A stretch of DNA of 55,728 nucleotides from the NCBI GenBank assembly GCA_040905265.1, contig JBBDRW010000029.1:1-55728 (forward strand). The letters run 5' to 3'. The notes under the pieces were generated by a model that did not search any database, had not been told where the DNA came from, and saw nothing but the letters and a program-made list of their open reading frames with translations. The position numbers and the translations under genes are program-made. This DNA comes from JBBDRW01 sp040905265 (GTDB taxonomy: Bacteria; Bacteroidota; Rhodothermia; Balneolales; Balneolaceae). This document shows, one piece after another, positions 1-8,683 of the stretch. Numbering within the stretch: position 1 is the first letter of the stretch; the number at the start of each line of letters is the position of its first letter.

Positions 1-639
1 CCGTCTGCTGTCTGGAACTGGGAGGATGAGTATGTGCAGAATTGGACAACGCAGGTTGTCGAATCTGCCGGCCCGGTTCTGCTCTGGGATGCCGAGAGTG
101 ACCAGGGGGATACGTTTCAGGCTTTCAGCGGATTTGGCGGGGCTAACCAGTCGGAGATGATTGAGAACGGAGGAAGCGGGAAGATGGCACGGTCTGTCTC
201 ATCCACCCAGCCGACACAGGGGAGACACACGTTGGGTTTTGCAACATACATCGGAGACCGGTTAAAAGGGATCCGCCCCTCCACGTTGAACTCATATGAA
301 TATGTCGTTGTGCGGGCCAAAACCGATTACCCGCTTCCGGCAGAGCCGAAGGTTATTCTGCTGGATCATAACGGGAATGCATACAGTGCTCCTATACCGG
401 CAGATGGCACATTTCAGGAGCACCGAATTCCGGTCAGCAGTTTTGAGCCGGACCGGTTCATGATGCTGCCGTTTGGATACCCGAGCGTGCTGAAGGTCTG
501 GTATGAGACAGGAGTACCAGGGCCGCCGGAGCCGGGGAGAATTGAAGAGATTCAGTTCTATCTAGATACATCAGAGAATCCCGATTATGAGGGTGGAGAA
601 CGATACGGATTTGCTGTAGAATCGGTTTGGCTGGAGTGA
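1..639 (+). CDS. C-terminal part of a probable secreted carbohydrate-active or adhesive protein (5' end outside window)
   Basis: The frame is open from base 1, so the gene starts upstream; the first in-window start-like codon (GTG at 34) is internal. About 212 residues are visible. They are rich in Gly, Pro, Tyr, Trp and acidic residues, with alternating short hydrophobic strands and no membrane segment. This looks like a C-terminal beta-sandwich, for example a carbohydrate-binding domain on a glycoside hydrolase or an extracellular beta-rich domain. The tail ends in an aromatic-rich strand (FAVESVWLE) and there is no NYPNPF-type sorting tail. It converges on metZ with only one base between the stop codons. 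I do not recognise the family, so the domain assignment is inference. Confidence 0.6.
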   Translation, partial: PSAVWNWEDEYVQNWTTQVVESAGPVLLWDAESDQGDTFQAFSGFGGANQSEMIENGGSGKMARSVSSTQPTQGRHTLGFATYIGDRLKGIRPSTLNSYEYVVVRAKTDYPLPAEPKVILLDHNGNAYSAPIPADGTFQEHRIPVSSFEPDRFMMLPFGYPSVLKVWYETGVPGPPEPGRIEEIQFYLDTSENPDYEGGERYGFAVESVWLE

Positions 640-640
640 C

Positions 641-1807
641 TTATCCAAGTGCCTGTTCGATGTCGGAGCGGATGTCCTCAACAGATTCCAGGCCAACGGC
701 AATCCGGATCAGTTCCGGTGAGATCCCAACGGCCCGGCGCTCCTCTTCGGTCAGCTTGGAGTGTGTTGTGGAGGCCGGATGGGTGACAATGGTTCGCGTA
801 TCACCCAGATTTGCCGATCGGGAGAGCATCTCGACGTTGTCGATAAATGATTTGGCACGGTCATAGCCGCCCTTGATTTCAAAGGTTACGATTCCGCCGC
901 CTCGTTTCATCTGTCTCCTCGCGAGCTCTTCCTGCGGGTGATCCTTGTGAAATGGATACCTCACCTGTTTCACCCTGGGGTGGCCCGCCAGAAACGAGGC
1001 GATCACTTCGGCGTTGTCGCAGTGCCGTTCCATCCGGACCGGCAGGGTCTCCAGGCTCTTGCTAAAGAGCCAGGCATTAAAGGGTGAGAGCGCCGGGCCG
1101 GTATGGCGTGCAAAAAATTGAAGTTCATCTATCAATGACTCTTTGCCGACGATTACACCTCCGATAGCCCGGCCCTGGCCGTCGATAAATTTGGTTGCGG
1201 AGTGAATCACCAGATCTACACCGAACGAAATTGGCTGCTGGAGATAGGGTGTGGCAAAACAGTTGTCCACAGCATAGATCAGGTTATGAGACCTGGCGAG
1301 TTCATCTGCCCATTTCAGGTCTATCAGGTCGAGGCCTGGATTGGAGGGTGTCTCCAAAAAAAGCATTCTGGTATTGTCCCGGATCTTCTCCTCCCATTTT
1401 TCGGGCGAGTGAACATCTACATAGTCATAGGTGATGCCCCATCCGGAGAGTATCTGGTTCAGTATCTGATGGGTCGATCCAAACAGGGAGCGGACAGCAA
1501 TCACATGATCTCCCTGTTTCAACAGGCCGGCCAGTGCAGTAAAAACCCCGGCCATACCGGATGAGGTTGCAACACCGGCATCAGCCCCCTCCAGGAGGCA
1601 CATCTTCTCAATAAACTCATCAACTGTTGGATTGGAATATCGGCTGTAGACATTCCCTTCCACCTCATTGGCAAAGAGTGCACGGGCATGTTCCGCATTG
1701 TCAAACAGATAGCTCGACGTCATATAGAGCGGCGTTGAATGCTCACGTTCATCCGTCGTGCGGGTCTGGGTTCGGATAGCATCCGTATCGAAGTTTCGTC
1801 GGGACAT
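641..1807 (-). CDS. metZ: O-succinylhomoserine sulfhydrylase / cystathionine gamma-synthase-type PLP enzyme
   Basis: Trans-sulfuration enzyme of the Cys/Met-metabolism PLP family, expected to make homocysteine (direct sulfhydrylation) or cystathionine from an activated homoserine. The 388-residue length is normal. The YSRYSNPT motif (about residues 54-61), SSGMAG (82-87) and the PLP lysine in SATKFIDGQGR (Lys206) are all present. The SATKFIDGQGR wording fits the MetZ/sulfhydrylase branch better than MetB, but activity cannot be decided from motifs alone. The start ATG at 1807 is the first codon of a typical N-terminus. It stands alone on the minus strand. The methionine synthase metH at 43 kb would use its product homocysteine. 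Confidence 0.85.
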   Translation of the reverse strand: MSRRNFDTDAIRTQTRTTDEREHSTPLYMTSSYLFDNAEHARALFANEVEGNVYSRYSNPTVDEFIEKMCLLEGADAGVATSSGMAGVFTALAGLLKQGDHVIAVRSLFGSTHQILNQILSGWGITYDYVDVHSPEKWEEKIRDNTRMLFLETPSNPGLDLIDLKWADELARSHNLIYAVDNCFATPYLQQPISFGVDLVIHSATKFIDGQGRAIGGVIVGKESLIDELQFFARHTGPALSPFNAWLFSKSLETLPVRMERHCDNAEVIASFLAGHPRVKQVRYPFHKDHPQEELARRQMKRGGGIVTFEIKGGYDRAKSFIDNVEMLSRSANLGDTRTIVTHPASTTHSKLTEEERRAVGISPELIRIAVGLESVEDIRSDIEQALG

Positions 1808-2087
1808 AATCGGGATTGAAAGTAACGAAAGTAACTTGAGCGGCTGAAAAGATGCTTCCGAATCAAACAGGGTAAAAATTTGTCCGTTCAGATGGCGGGA
1901 GCACCTGTCATGTCAGGCCGGTTTTCACAGAACGGCAATATCGAAAGAACCGATGAAAAATGACAATCCGGAATTCAGTTCAGAAGAATCCTGGTAGTGG
2001 GTGGGTGTGGTACGATCCGGTTTGTACATCGGCCGGCCTGCGGATTGATCCATGGCCGCTGCCTGAAGAAACACGAGCCCGGTTCTA
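1808..2087. other. Intergenic stretch upstream of metZ with no recognised gene
   Basis: This 280-bp gap separates metZ from the OsmC-family gene, both on the minus strand. I looked for a SAM-type riboswitch leading into metZ and saw no recognisable core. A short hairpin-capable CCTG...CAGG stretch occurs near 1905-1920. Short frames exist on both strands but none shows family resemblance. Nothing firm can be called here. Confidence 0.4.
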
Positions 2088-2522
2088 TCAGGTGTCGCTC
2101 GGTCGAATGTCAAAACTCCAGGTGATCTTCGACCCCTTCTCCAGAGCTTTTGAGACGGAACAGTACTTCTCAACAGAGAGGCTGACCGCTTTCTCAACCT
2201 TTTTTGGGTCGAGGTCGCCCTCTAATGTATAGTGCATATGAATGGTTTTGAATTCAGACCAGGTCTCAACCGGCTGACGGTCGCCATCCACCTCTACGGT
2301 AATACGTTTCACCTCCTGCTTCTGCTTCTTGAGGATATTCACAATATCAATTGTACTGCACCCTCCCGAAGCGGCCAGCAGAAGCTGCATCGGACTCATT
2401 CCCCCCTCCAGGCCTCCGATCTCCCGGTGGCCATCCATCCGTATTTTTCCTCCCTCTTCATTGGAGGCTTCCATATGCCGTTCCCGGCTTAGAGTCGTAA
2501 CGGTGATTTTATTGTTGGGCAT
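2088..2522 (-). CDS. OsmC/Ohr-family protein
   Basis: A 144-residue OsmC-like protein. The family consists of small cytoplasmic thiol peroxidases that reduce organic hydroperoxides, plus less characterised relatives. The two expected cysteines are visible: Cys55 in the SGGCSTID segment at the start of the central helix and Cys121 in KYCSVSK. The GMSPMQLLLAASGGC core (about residues 41-55) is typical of the YhfA-like OsmC subgroup. It begins with a normal ATG at 2522. No partner gene is obvious, and the 5' side is filled with heptamer repeats rather than a regulator. Confidence 0.85.
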   Translation of the reverse strand: MPNNKITVTTLSRERHMEASNEEGGKIRMDGHREIGGLEGGMSPMQLLLAASGGCSTIDIVNILKKQKQEVKRITVEVDGDRQPVETWSEFKTIHMHYTLEGDLDPKKVEKAVSLSVEKYCSVSKALEKGSKITWSFDIRPSDT

Positions 2523-2563
2523 CTGTTTGGGTTGTTTTGAATGGTTAGGGGAAGATAAGCATT

Positions 2564-2617
2564 TAGAAGTCAGGAGTCAGGAGCAAGGATTTTTTGTTCT
2601 TACTCCTTACTCCTGTA
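2564..2617. repeat. Heptamer array, inverted pair (downstream of ilvE terminator, upstream of OsmC gene)
   Basis: Four 7-bp units close to CAGGAGT run at 2564-2591. After a T-rich gap, about three units of the reverse complement follow at about 2597-2617, so the two halves can pair. The units are in perfect 7-bp register. The same unit recurs in at least a dozen other gene borders of this window. Confidence 0.8.
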
Positions 2618-2697
2618 AGGATTTCAAATAGATCACATCACGAAGGGAAGTTACTGAAGCGAATTGAAAAGGAAACAGGTAAAAGTAAAAAGGTATC

Positions 2698-2755
2698 AGT
2701 CTTCACTCTTTAGCTCTTGCCCCTGTATTCAGTATTCTGTCTTCTGTATTCTTAC
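2698..2755. repeat. Heptamer array, minus orientation
   Basis: Read on the minus strand, consecutive 7-bp units drift around CAGAATA, CAGAAGA and CTGAATA over about 58 bp. The array sits next to the ilvE terminator. Together with 2564-2591 it forms a larger inverted pair around about 100 bp of unremarkable sequence. Confidence 0.75.
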
Positions 2756-2762
2756 TAAAAAA

Positions 2763-2795
2763 CAAAAAGCCAGGCTCTCAACCTGGCTTTTTTTA
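2763..2795 (-). terminator. Rho-independent terminator downstream of ilvE (bidirectional shape)
   Basis: A 7-bp perfect stem AGCCAGG (2768-2774) / CCTGGCT (2782-2788) with a 7-nt loop. It is flanked by A-rich sequence on one side and a run of seven T on the other, so it works on paper in both directions. It lies 20 bp beyond the ilvE stop on the minus strand and marks the end of the branched-chain operon. Confidence 0.85.
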
Positions 2796-2815
2796 ATGTG
2801 CCTGTTTGTGTGAGG

Positions 2816-3925
2816 TCAATCCACAACGGGCAGCATCCATGAGAAAAGATCATCTTTTTCACCATATTGAATGGCGGTGATCTCGTTGTAAAGGGTTTGT
2901 GTAAAGGGGCCGGGCTTCTCCATGTCGATCGTCAGCTCTTCCCCGTTATGCGTAATACTTCCAACCGGAGAGATTACGGCGGCTGTCCCGCTCCCGAAAA
3001 TCTCTTCCAGCTCCCCGCTTTTGCGGGATTCAAACACTTCATCGATCGTAATCGGGCGCTGCTCAACATTTACACCCATCTCACCGGCAAGCTGAATCAC
3101 CGAATCCCGGATGATACCGGGCAGAATCGTTCCTTCTGCAGGCGGAGTTACAAGTTTATCTTTGAATTTGAAGAAGATATTCATCGTCCCGACCTCTTCG
3201 ATATACCGGTGCTCTTTTGCATCCAGCCAGAGGATCTGGGTAAATCCGTTCTCCTGCGCTTTTCTGGCAGGCAGCAGTGTAGGGGCGTAATTGCCGGCGG
3301 TTTTTACAGAACCGGTGCCACCACGGGCAGCCCGGATATGGGATGCATCCGTCGTCAGCCGTACCGGGTTGATCCCCTCTTTGTAATAGGCTCCTACCGG
3401 AGAGGTCATGATCAGGCACGTATAGGTATTGGATGGACGGACTCCCAAAAAAGCATCCGATCCGAAGATTAGCGGCCGTACATAGAGTGCATTCCCTCGT
3501 TTGGACGGTACCCATCCGATGTCCGTCCGGATCAGGGCGATCAGGGTATCCAGAAGCTGCCGGCTGTCCGGTTCAGGAATACAGAGCCGGCGGCAGGAGC
3601 GGCCAAGCCGTTCAAAATGTTCTTTCGGCCGATACAGGGAGACGGTTCCGTCTGCCATGCGAAATGCCTTCATCCCTTCAAATACCGATTGGCCGTAGTG
3701 AAGCGCAATCAGGGATGGAGGACAGTTAAAATTGTCATACGGAGTGATTTCCGGAGTATGCCAGGCTCCGTCGCGATAGGCCATGACAGCCATGTGATCT
3801 GAAAAAAGAGTTCCGAACCCCGGTTCATCCAGATTTGCACCGGCTAATCTGCTTCGGTCGGTTTTGGATACCGACAGAGTCGCAGTGCCATTGGCAGATT
3901 GTACATCGACTGTTGTTGTTTTCAT
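2816..3925 (-). CDS. ilvE: Branched-chain-amino-acid aminotransferase
   Basis: PLP-dependent transaminase for the last step of leucine, isoleucine and valine synthesis, using glutamate as donor. It is about 369 residues and belongs to the longer eukaryote-like class IV subgroup. FNCPPSLIALHYGQSVFEGMKAFR lies near residues 67-90, and the PLP lysine is in GSVKTAGNYA (about Lys208). I place the start at ATG 3925, where it overlaps the leuB stop as TGATG. A GTG one codon upstream (3928) is also possible. It is the last gene of the cluster, followed by a clear terminator at 2763-2795. Confidence 0.93.
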   Translation of the reverse strand: MKTTTVDVQSANGTATLSVSKTDRSRLAGANLDEPGFGTLFSDHMAVMAYRDGAWHTPEITPYDNFNCPPSLIALHYGQSVFEGMKAFRMADGTVSLYRPKEHFERLGRSCRRLCIPEPDSRQLLDTLIALIRTDIGWVPSKRGNALYVRPLIFGSDAFLGVRPSNTYTCLIMTSPVGAYYKEGINPVRLTTDASHIRAARGGTGSVKTAGNYAPTLLPARKAQENGFTQILWLDAKEHRYIEEVGTMNIFFKFKDKLVTPPAEGTILPGIIRDSVIQLAGEMGVNVEQRPITIDEVFESRKSGELEEIFGSGTAAVISPVGSITHNGEELTIDMEKPGPFTQTLYNEITAIQYGEKDDLFSWMLPVVD

Positions 3926-5031
3926 CACGCGTTTGATTCAGACTCCTGTTTAAAACCCATACATTCAAGCACCCGGGTACCTGCTTCCTTCGTGCCTACA
4001 AGAGTTTCATCTTCACTTCCACTGTACAAATCAGCTGTACGATATCCGGCTGCGAGAAGTTTCGAGATTCCCTTTTCAATATCCTTTGCTGCCTCTTCCA
4101 ATCCGAGTGAATATCTGCAAAGCAATGCGGCAGAAGCGATCGCAGCTAACGGATTCGCAACACCTTCGCCGGCGATATCCGGTGCTGAACCGTGGACCGG
4201 TTCATACAAACCGACTCCATCCCCGATACTGGCTGACGGCAACATACCGATCGATCCGGTTAACATGGCGGCTTCATCACTCAGAATATCCCCGAAGAGA
4301 TTTCCGGTAACCATCACATCAAATTGAGCTGGATTCCTGACCAATTGCATGGCACAGTTATCGACCAGCATATGGCTGAGCTCGATCTCCGGATAGTCTT
4401 CAGCCGTCTCTATGACAGTCTTTCTCCACAATCGTGACGATTCCAACACATTGGCTTTATCTACCGAACAAACCTTGCCTTTCCGGAGAGCGGCAGCTTC
4501 AAACGCCTTGCGGGATACCCGTTCAACTTCCGGATTGCTATACATCATCGTATCTACAGAAGTGGTAACGCCATTCTCAACGGTTGTAGTACGCGGTTCT
4601 CCAAAATAGATTCCTCCTGTCAATTCGCGGACAATGAGGATATCGACTCCTTCCAAAAATTCCGGTTTCAGGGAAGAGGCATCCCGGAGTGCATCATGAA
4701 TCGTGATCGGGCGCAGGTTGGCATATACCTGAAGCTCTTTTCGGAGACCCAGCAAGGCTGCTTCAGGACGGACACGTTTGTCCAAATTGTCCCATTTCGG
4801 TCCGCCAACAGCTCCCAGCAGCACTCCGTCGGACGCTTTGCACGCTTCCAGAGCTTCTTCTGTGATCGGAATTCCATACTCGTCATACGACGTGCCGCCA
4901 ATCAGAAACTCTTCAAAGTGCAGAGATATACCATATTTTTGACAAACAGCTTCCAGAACACGGATCGCCTGCTCTGTAACTTCAGGCCCGATACCGTCTC
5001 CGGGTAATACTACCAGATTGAATTCACTCAT
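3925..5031 (-). CDS. leuB: 3-isopropylmalate dehydrogenase
   Basis: NAD-dependent oxidative decarboxylation of 3-isopropylmalate in leucine synthesis. In organisms with CimA it also acts on 3-methylmalate for isoleucine. At 368 residues it has family length. It shows the LPGDGIGPEV N-terminus (about residues 9-18), the substrate-loop region VRELTGGIYFGEPR and the GLYEPVHGSAPDIAG nucleotide-binding motif (about residues 275-290). It overlaps leuD by 4 bp (ATGA) and ilvE by one base, which points to translational coupling within the operon. Confidence 0.95.
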   Translation of the reverse strand: MSEFNLVVLPGDGIGPEVTEQAIRVLEAVCQKYGISLHFEEFLIGGTSYDEYGIPITEEALEACKASDGVLLGAVGGPKWDNLDKRVRPEAALLGLRKELQVYANLRPITIHDALRDASSLKPEFLEGVDILIVRELTGGIYFGEPRTTTVENGVTTSVDTMMYSNPEVERVSRKAFEAAALRKGKVCSVDKANVLESSRLWRKTVIETAEDYPEIELSHMLVDNCAMQLVRNPAQFDVMVTGNLFGDILSDEAAMLTGSIGMLPSASIGDGVGLYEPVHGSAPDIAGEGVANPLAAIASAALLCRYSLGLEEAAKDIEKGISKLLAAGYRTADLYSGSEDETLVGTKEAGTRVLECMGFKQESESNA

Positions 5032-5582
5032 GATGGAACCATTCCCTTTTCTCTTGCATAAGCAAAAATTCCACCCGCCTCCACGATATCGGCAACACTG
5101 CCAAGTGGTTTGATCGGGTAATTTTCATTTTGTGTCACGTTACGAACCATATGATTGTCCATATCGATCTCCAGCTCGTCGTTGGTCCGCACCTTTTTGC
5201 TCAGGTCTTCCATGCTTTCGTACGGTATCACAAACCCGCCATCTACAGAGTTCCGATAGAAAATCCGTGCATAGGAGTGGCAGATCAGCGCTTTGACTCC
5301 GGCAATCTGCATGGATGCAGGGGCGTGTTCACGGGAAGAACCGCAGCCGAAGTTCGGCCCGCCGATTACGATCTGAAATTCACTTTCAAATGCATCCGGC
5401 TTGACAAGTGGAATCCCTCCCTGAGGCAACCCCGACTCGGCGTCCGGTACACCGGAGAGACAATATCTCCCATAAAATTTTCGCTCTTCCGGATTCTCCA
5501 GGCTATACACAAGATGTGCCGCCGGGATGATCTGGTCTGTGTCAATATTTCGGCCTAAAACAAAGGCTTTTCCTTTAATCAT
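5028..5582 (-). CDS. leuD: 3-isopropylmalate dehydratase small subunit
   Basis: Small (swivelling-domain) subunit of isopropylmalate isomerase, pairing with LeuC. It has 184 residues and opens with GKAFVLGRNIDTDQIIPA. The hallmark NFGCGSSREHAP segment is at about residues 77-88. With LeuC it would convert 2- to 3-isopropylmalate, and probably citramalate to 3-methylmalate as well. Its stop overlaps the leuB start (ATGA). A 215-bp gap rather than an overlap separates it from leuC upstream. Confidence 0.94.
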   Translation of the reverse strand: MIKGKAFVLGRNIDTDQIIPAAHLVYSLENPEERKFYGRYCLSGVPDAESGLPQGGIPLVKPDAFESEFQIVIGGPNFGCGSSREHAPASMQIAGVKALICHSYARIFYRNSVDGGFVIPYESMEDLSKKVRTNDELEIDMDNHMVRNVTQNENYPIKPLGSVADIVEAGGIFAYAREKGMVPS

Positions 5583-5775
5583 AATGGTTTGTTCTGAATG
5601 TAAACGTTTTACAAGGCGTTATTTTGTTCATTAAGAGACCCGTTACGGTCGATTCTACTGTGATTCGTGTCTACAGGATTGAGACATCGGAATGGCAAAT
5701 ACGCCGATACGAACCCGGAATCGTGAACACGCTGATGCTAACTCACGTTAACCACCAGTCGTCTCCCGGCCCCGG

Positions 5776-5797
5776 AATTCTGTATTCCGTATTCGAA
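5776..5797. repeat. Short heptamer array at the leuC 3' end, minus orientation
   Basis: About three degenerate units (CGGAATA, CAGAATT read on the minus strand) directly abut the leuC stop. This is part of the 215-bp leuC-leuD spacer, in which I see no gene. Confidence 0.55.
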
Positions 5798-7111
5798 TCA
5801 AATAATCGTCTCCTGGATGAAGACTCTCGGGTCTGTGATCTTGCCGGTAACGGCAGACGCAGCAACCGTATAAGGGGATGCCAGATAGACCTGAGCCTGT
5901 TTCGATCCCATTCGCCCAGGGTAGTTCCTGTTCGTCGACGAGATACAGACTTCATCACTGTTGAGGCGGCCGAAGGTATCTTCAGGCCCTCCGAGACAGG
6001 CGGCGCAGGACGCGCGTCCAATTTTACAGCCAGCTTCGTTGAAAATCTGAAGCAGTGTTTTGCCGTTCACTTTTTCGGTCTCCAGGCCTTTTGCAATCTC
6101 TGTCGTAGCCGGTACGATATAGGTGTCAATCTTCAGCGTGTTGCCATCGATGATTTCGGCAGCGGCGACGAAATCCGAGAGCTTGCCGCCTGTACAGGAC
6201 CCGATATAGGCGCGTGTCAGCGGTGTCCCTTCCAGTTCATACGCCTTGGCCTTATTGTCCGGGCTGTGCGGTTTGGCAACCATCGGCACCATCTCTTCCA
6301 GGTTGTAGTGCCGTTCACTGTGGTACGTTGCATCCGGGTCGCTGTAGACCGCCTCCCACGGTTTGTCCGTTCTCTGGTTGACATACTCTTCCGTCAGTTC
6401 ATCCGGTTCAACCACGCCATTCTTGCCGCCGGCTTCGATCACCATGTTGGTGATGGTCATCCGGTCTTCCATTGTCAAAGCCTTGATTCCCGGCCCGGCG
6501 AATTCCATGGTGCGATAGGTCGCTCCGTCTACACCGATATCCCCGATGATCTGGAGGATGATATCTTTTGCCATCAGGTAGGGGGGGAGCTTGTCTCCCT
6601 CAAAAACGAAACGCATCGTCTCCGGGACCTTTACCCAGAGTTTGCCGGTACCGAGAATAAATGCGGCATCGGTGTTTCCGATCCCTGTTGCAAACTGCCC
6701 GAAGGCACCAGCCGTACAGGTGTGCGAATCGGTTCCAAAAAGAACCTCACCCGGACGGGTGAACCCCTCTTCAGGAAGTGCGATATGACAGACCCCTTTG
6801 TATCGGTCGGTACCCACATCGTAATAGTGGGGAAGATCCTGATCTGCAGCAAATCCCCGCAGAATGTCGACATTCCGGTTGGCATATTTATCTTTTGTGA
6901 AAATATAGTGGTCTGGCAAAATGACAACCTTGTCCTTGTCCCAGACACGGGCATCATCACCAAACTCTTTATGAAATATTCCGATTGTCGGAGGGCCGCA
7001 GACATCATGCGTCATGAGGACATCCACATCCACCCAGACATTGTCACCCGGCTTCACAGAAGTGTTGCCACTATGTTTAGCCAGGATCTTCTCTGTTAAC
7101 GTCATTCCCAT
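5798..7111 (-). CDS. leuC: 3-isopropylmalate dehydratase large subunit
   Basis: Catalytic [4Fe-4S] subunit of isopropylmalate isomerase. At 437 residues it is of the shorter homoaconitase-like/archaeal-type group rather than the roughly 470-residue enterobacterial type. Three iron-sulfur cysteines are visible: Cys306 in YIGSCTGG, then Cys369 and Cys372 in RASCAACLGG. FGTDSHTCTAGAFGQF at about residues 125-140 is the expected substrate motif. The annotated ATG at 7111 is followed two codons later by another ATG, so the exact start could shift slightly. A long open frame on the opposite strand is a shadow. Confidence 0.94.
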   Translation of the reverse strand: MGMTLTEKILAKHSGNTSVKPGDNVWVDVDVLMTHDVCGPPTIGIFHKEFGDDARVWDKDKVVILPDHYIFTKDKYANRNVDILRGFAADQDLPHYYDVGTDRYKGVCHIALPEEGFTRPGEVLFGTDSHTCTAGAFGQFATGIGNTDAAFILGTGKLWVKVPETMRFVFEGDKLPPYLMAKDIILQIIGDIGVDGATYRTMEFAGPGIKALTMEDRMTITNMVIEAGGKNGVVEPDELTEEYVNQRTDKPWEAVYSDPDATYHSERHYNLEEMVPMVAKPHSPDNKAKAYELEGTPLTRAYIGSCTGGKLSDFVAAAEIIDGNTLKIDTYIVPATTEIAKGLETEKVNGKTLLQIFNEAGCKIGRASCAACLGGPEDTFGRLNSDEVCISSTNRNYPGRMGSKQAQVYLASPYTVAASAVTGKITDPRVFIQETII

Positions 7112-7125
7112 GGGATTGCTTTTTT

Positions 7126-7174
7126 TAGAATACAGAATGTAGAATACAGAAGACTGAAGACAGAATACAGGAGG
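7126..7174. repeat. Heptamer array, seven consecutive units, plus orientation
   Basis: Seven adjoining 7-bp units in exact register, each a variant of CAGAATA (first base C or T; last bases ATA, ATG, AGA or AGG). This is the clearest array in the window. It sits in the leuA-leuC spacer. Degenerate units in the opposite orientation follow at about 7195-7250. Confidence 0.85.
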
Positions 7175-7332
7175 TTACAATCCTGATCTCTGAAACGATT
7201 CTGAATTCTTATTATTTGCTCCTGTACGTTCTGTATCTGGTTTCTATGTTTGATTTATAGTTCAAATTGTTCAAATACCGGATCGTCGTACTACTTGCCC
7301 GAACCAGCGTAAAGTCCAAAACTCCGAAAAGG

Positions 7333-7368
7333 AGAATTCAGTATTCAGTATTCTGACTCCTGAATTCT
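7333..7368. repeat. Heptamer array, minus orientation, at the leuA 3' end
   Basis: Five units read on the minus strand (CAGGAGT, CAGAATA, CTGAATA, CTGAATT types) end four bases before the leuA stop. With 7126-7174 it forms an inverted pair bracketing the leuA-leuC spacer. Confidence 0.8.
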
Positions 7369-7372
7369 ACAC

Positions 7373-8566
7373 TCACGTTCTCGATATCGTCGAATCTCCC
7401 GATACATGTTTGCGGGGAAATGATTCATTCATCAGAAAGATCAACTCATCATCCGAAACGATTTTATTTTCGTCCGCCAATTGCGTGAAGCGCAGATAGA
7501 CTTCATTCAGCTCTTCCTTGCTCAGGGAGTATCCGAGGCTCTGAAGTTTCTTTCCGAGAGCAAACCGGCCGCTGTGTTTGCCCAGTACGATCCGGTTGGA
7601 CGTCAGCCCCACCGATTCCGGCGTCATGATCTCGTACGTGAGCGGATTGTTCAGTACCCCGTGTTGATGGATTCCCGCTTCGTGAGCAAATGCATTGGCA
7701 CCAACGATCGCTTTGTTTGGCTGCACACCGTTGTTGGTGATCTCCGAGAGGATCTGGCTCGAAGCGTAGATCTCCTGGGTTTTCACCCGTGTGGTCTGCT
7801 CAAAATCACTCTGCCGGGTCGTGATCGCCATCACAATTTCTTCCAGGGAGGCGTTTCCTGCCCGCTCCCCGATGCCGTTGATGGTACACTCGATCTGGGT
7901 AGCACCGTTTTTGACCGCCATCAGGGAGTTGGCAACCGCCAGCCCGAGGTCGTTGTGGCAGTGTACGCTGATATCCGCCTTTTCGATATTCGGCACATTT
8001 CTTTTGATCCCTGCAATCAGTTCACCATACTCCCACGGAAGGGCATACCCGACCGTATCCGGGACGTTGATGATACTCGCACCGGCATCGATAACGGCTT
8101 CGAACACCTGGTAGAGAAACTCCGGGTCGCTCCGGGAGGCATCCTCAGCAGAAAATTCCACCTCATCCACATAATTACGTGCAAGCTCCACTCCCCGAAT
8201 GGCAGATTCCAGAACCTGCTCCCGGTCAAGCTTGAGCTTGTATTTCATATGGATATCAGACGTGGCGATAAACGTATGAATTCTCGGTTTTTTTGCAAAC
8301 TCCAGAGATTCGCCCGCTTTTCGGATGTCAATTTCCTTCGTCCGGGAAAGTGCGGCTACCTTGCACTCCCGAATCTCTTTTCCGATCTCGCGAACCGTTT
8401 TGAAATCACCTTCCGAAGCGATGGGGAACCCCGCTTCAATCACATCAACCTGTAGCCGTTCGAGCTGACGTGCAAGCCGGAGCTTCTCGGCCTGGTTCAT
8501 GCTGTATCCGGGGGACTGCTCGCCATCCCGGAGGGTCGTGTCGAATATGGTAATGTGGCTATCCAT
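7373..8566 (-). CDS. leuA: 2-isopropylmalate synthase lacking the C-terminal regulatory domain
   Basis: Condenses 2-oxoisovalerate with acetyl-CoA, the first leucine-specific step. I start it at ATG 8566, giving 397 residues, because the conserved ITIFDTTLRDGEQSPG begins a few residues later. The frame upstream of this codon (to 8677) has no family resemblance. The TIM-barrel motifs SVHCHNDLGLAVAN and NGIGERAGNAS are intact. It ends about where the catalytic and linker region ends, so the roughly 120-residue leucine-binding regulatory domain of full-length LeuA is absent. Similar short LeuA proteins are known in Bacteroidetes-type bacteria. By inference it is not feedback-controlled in the usual way. 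Confidence 0.9.
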   Translation of the reverse strand: MDSHITIFDTTLRDGEQSPGYSMNQAEKLRLARQLERLQVDVIEAGFPIASEGDFKTVREIGKEIRECKVAALSRTKEIDIRKAGESLEFAKKPRIHTFIATSDIHMKYKLKLDREQVLESAIRGVELARNYVDEVEFSAEDASRSDPEFLYQVFEAVIDAGASIINVPDTVGYALPWEYGELIAGIKRNVPNIEKADISVHCHNDLGLAVANSLMAVKNGATQIECTINGIGERAGNASLEEIVMAITTRQSDFEQTTRVKTQEIYASSQILSEITNNGVQPNKAIVGANAFAHEAGIHQHGVLNNPLTYEIMTPESVGLTSNRIVLGKHSGRFALGKKLQSLGYSLSKEELNEVYLRFTQLADENKIVSDDELIFLMNESFPRKHVSGDSTISRT

Positions 8567-8683
8567 GGTTGTGGGTGTTGATTTCAAATGGATGCTACGC
8601 CGGTTGGGGCGATCGCATCGTGGTTTCAAAAAAAAGTTGTCACAACAGCTCTGCAGAAGTACGTTCTGACGGATCACTCAATG

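Noticed and set aside
1808..2087. SAM riboswitch before metZ
   Set aside because: No match to the conserved core of the riboswitch classes I can recognise; only a trivial short hairpin.
2564..2755. Possible CRISPR array
   Set aside because: Units are only 7 bp, degenerate, without unique spacers of regular length, and no cas genes are nearby.
5624..7099. Long open frame on the plus strand opposite leuC
   Set aside because: Shadow of a strongly conserved leuC gene; the translation has no recognisable motif and begins in the spacer.
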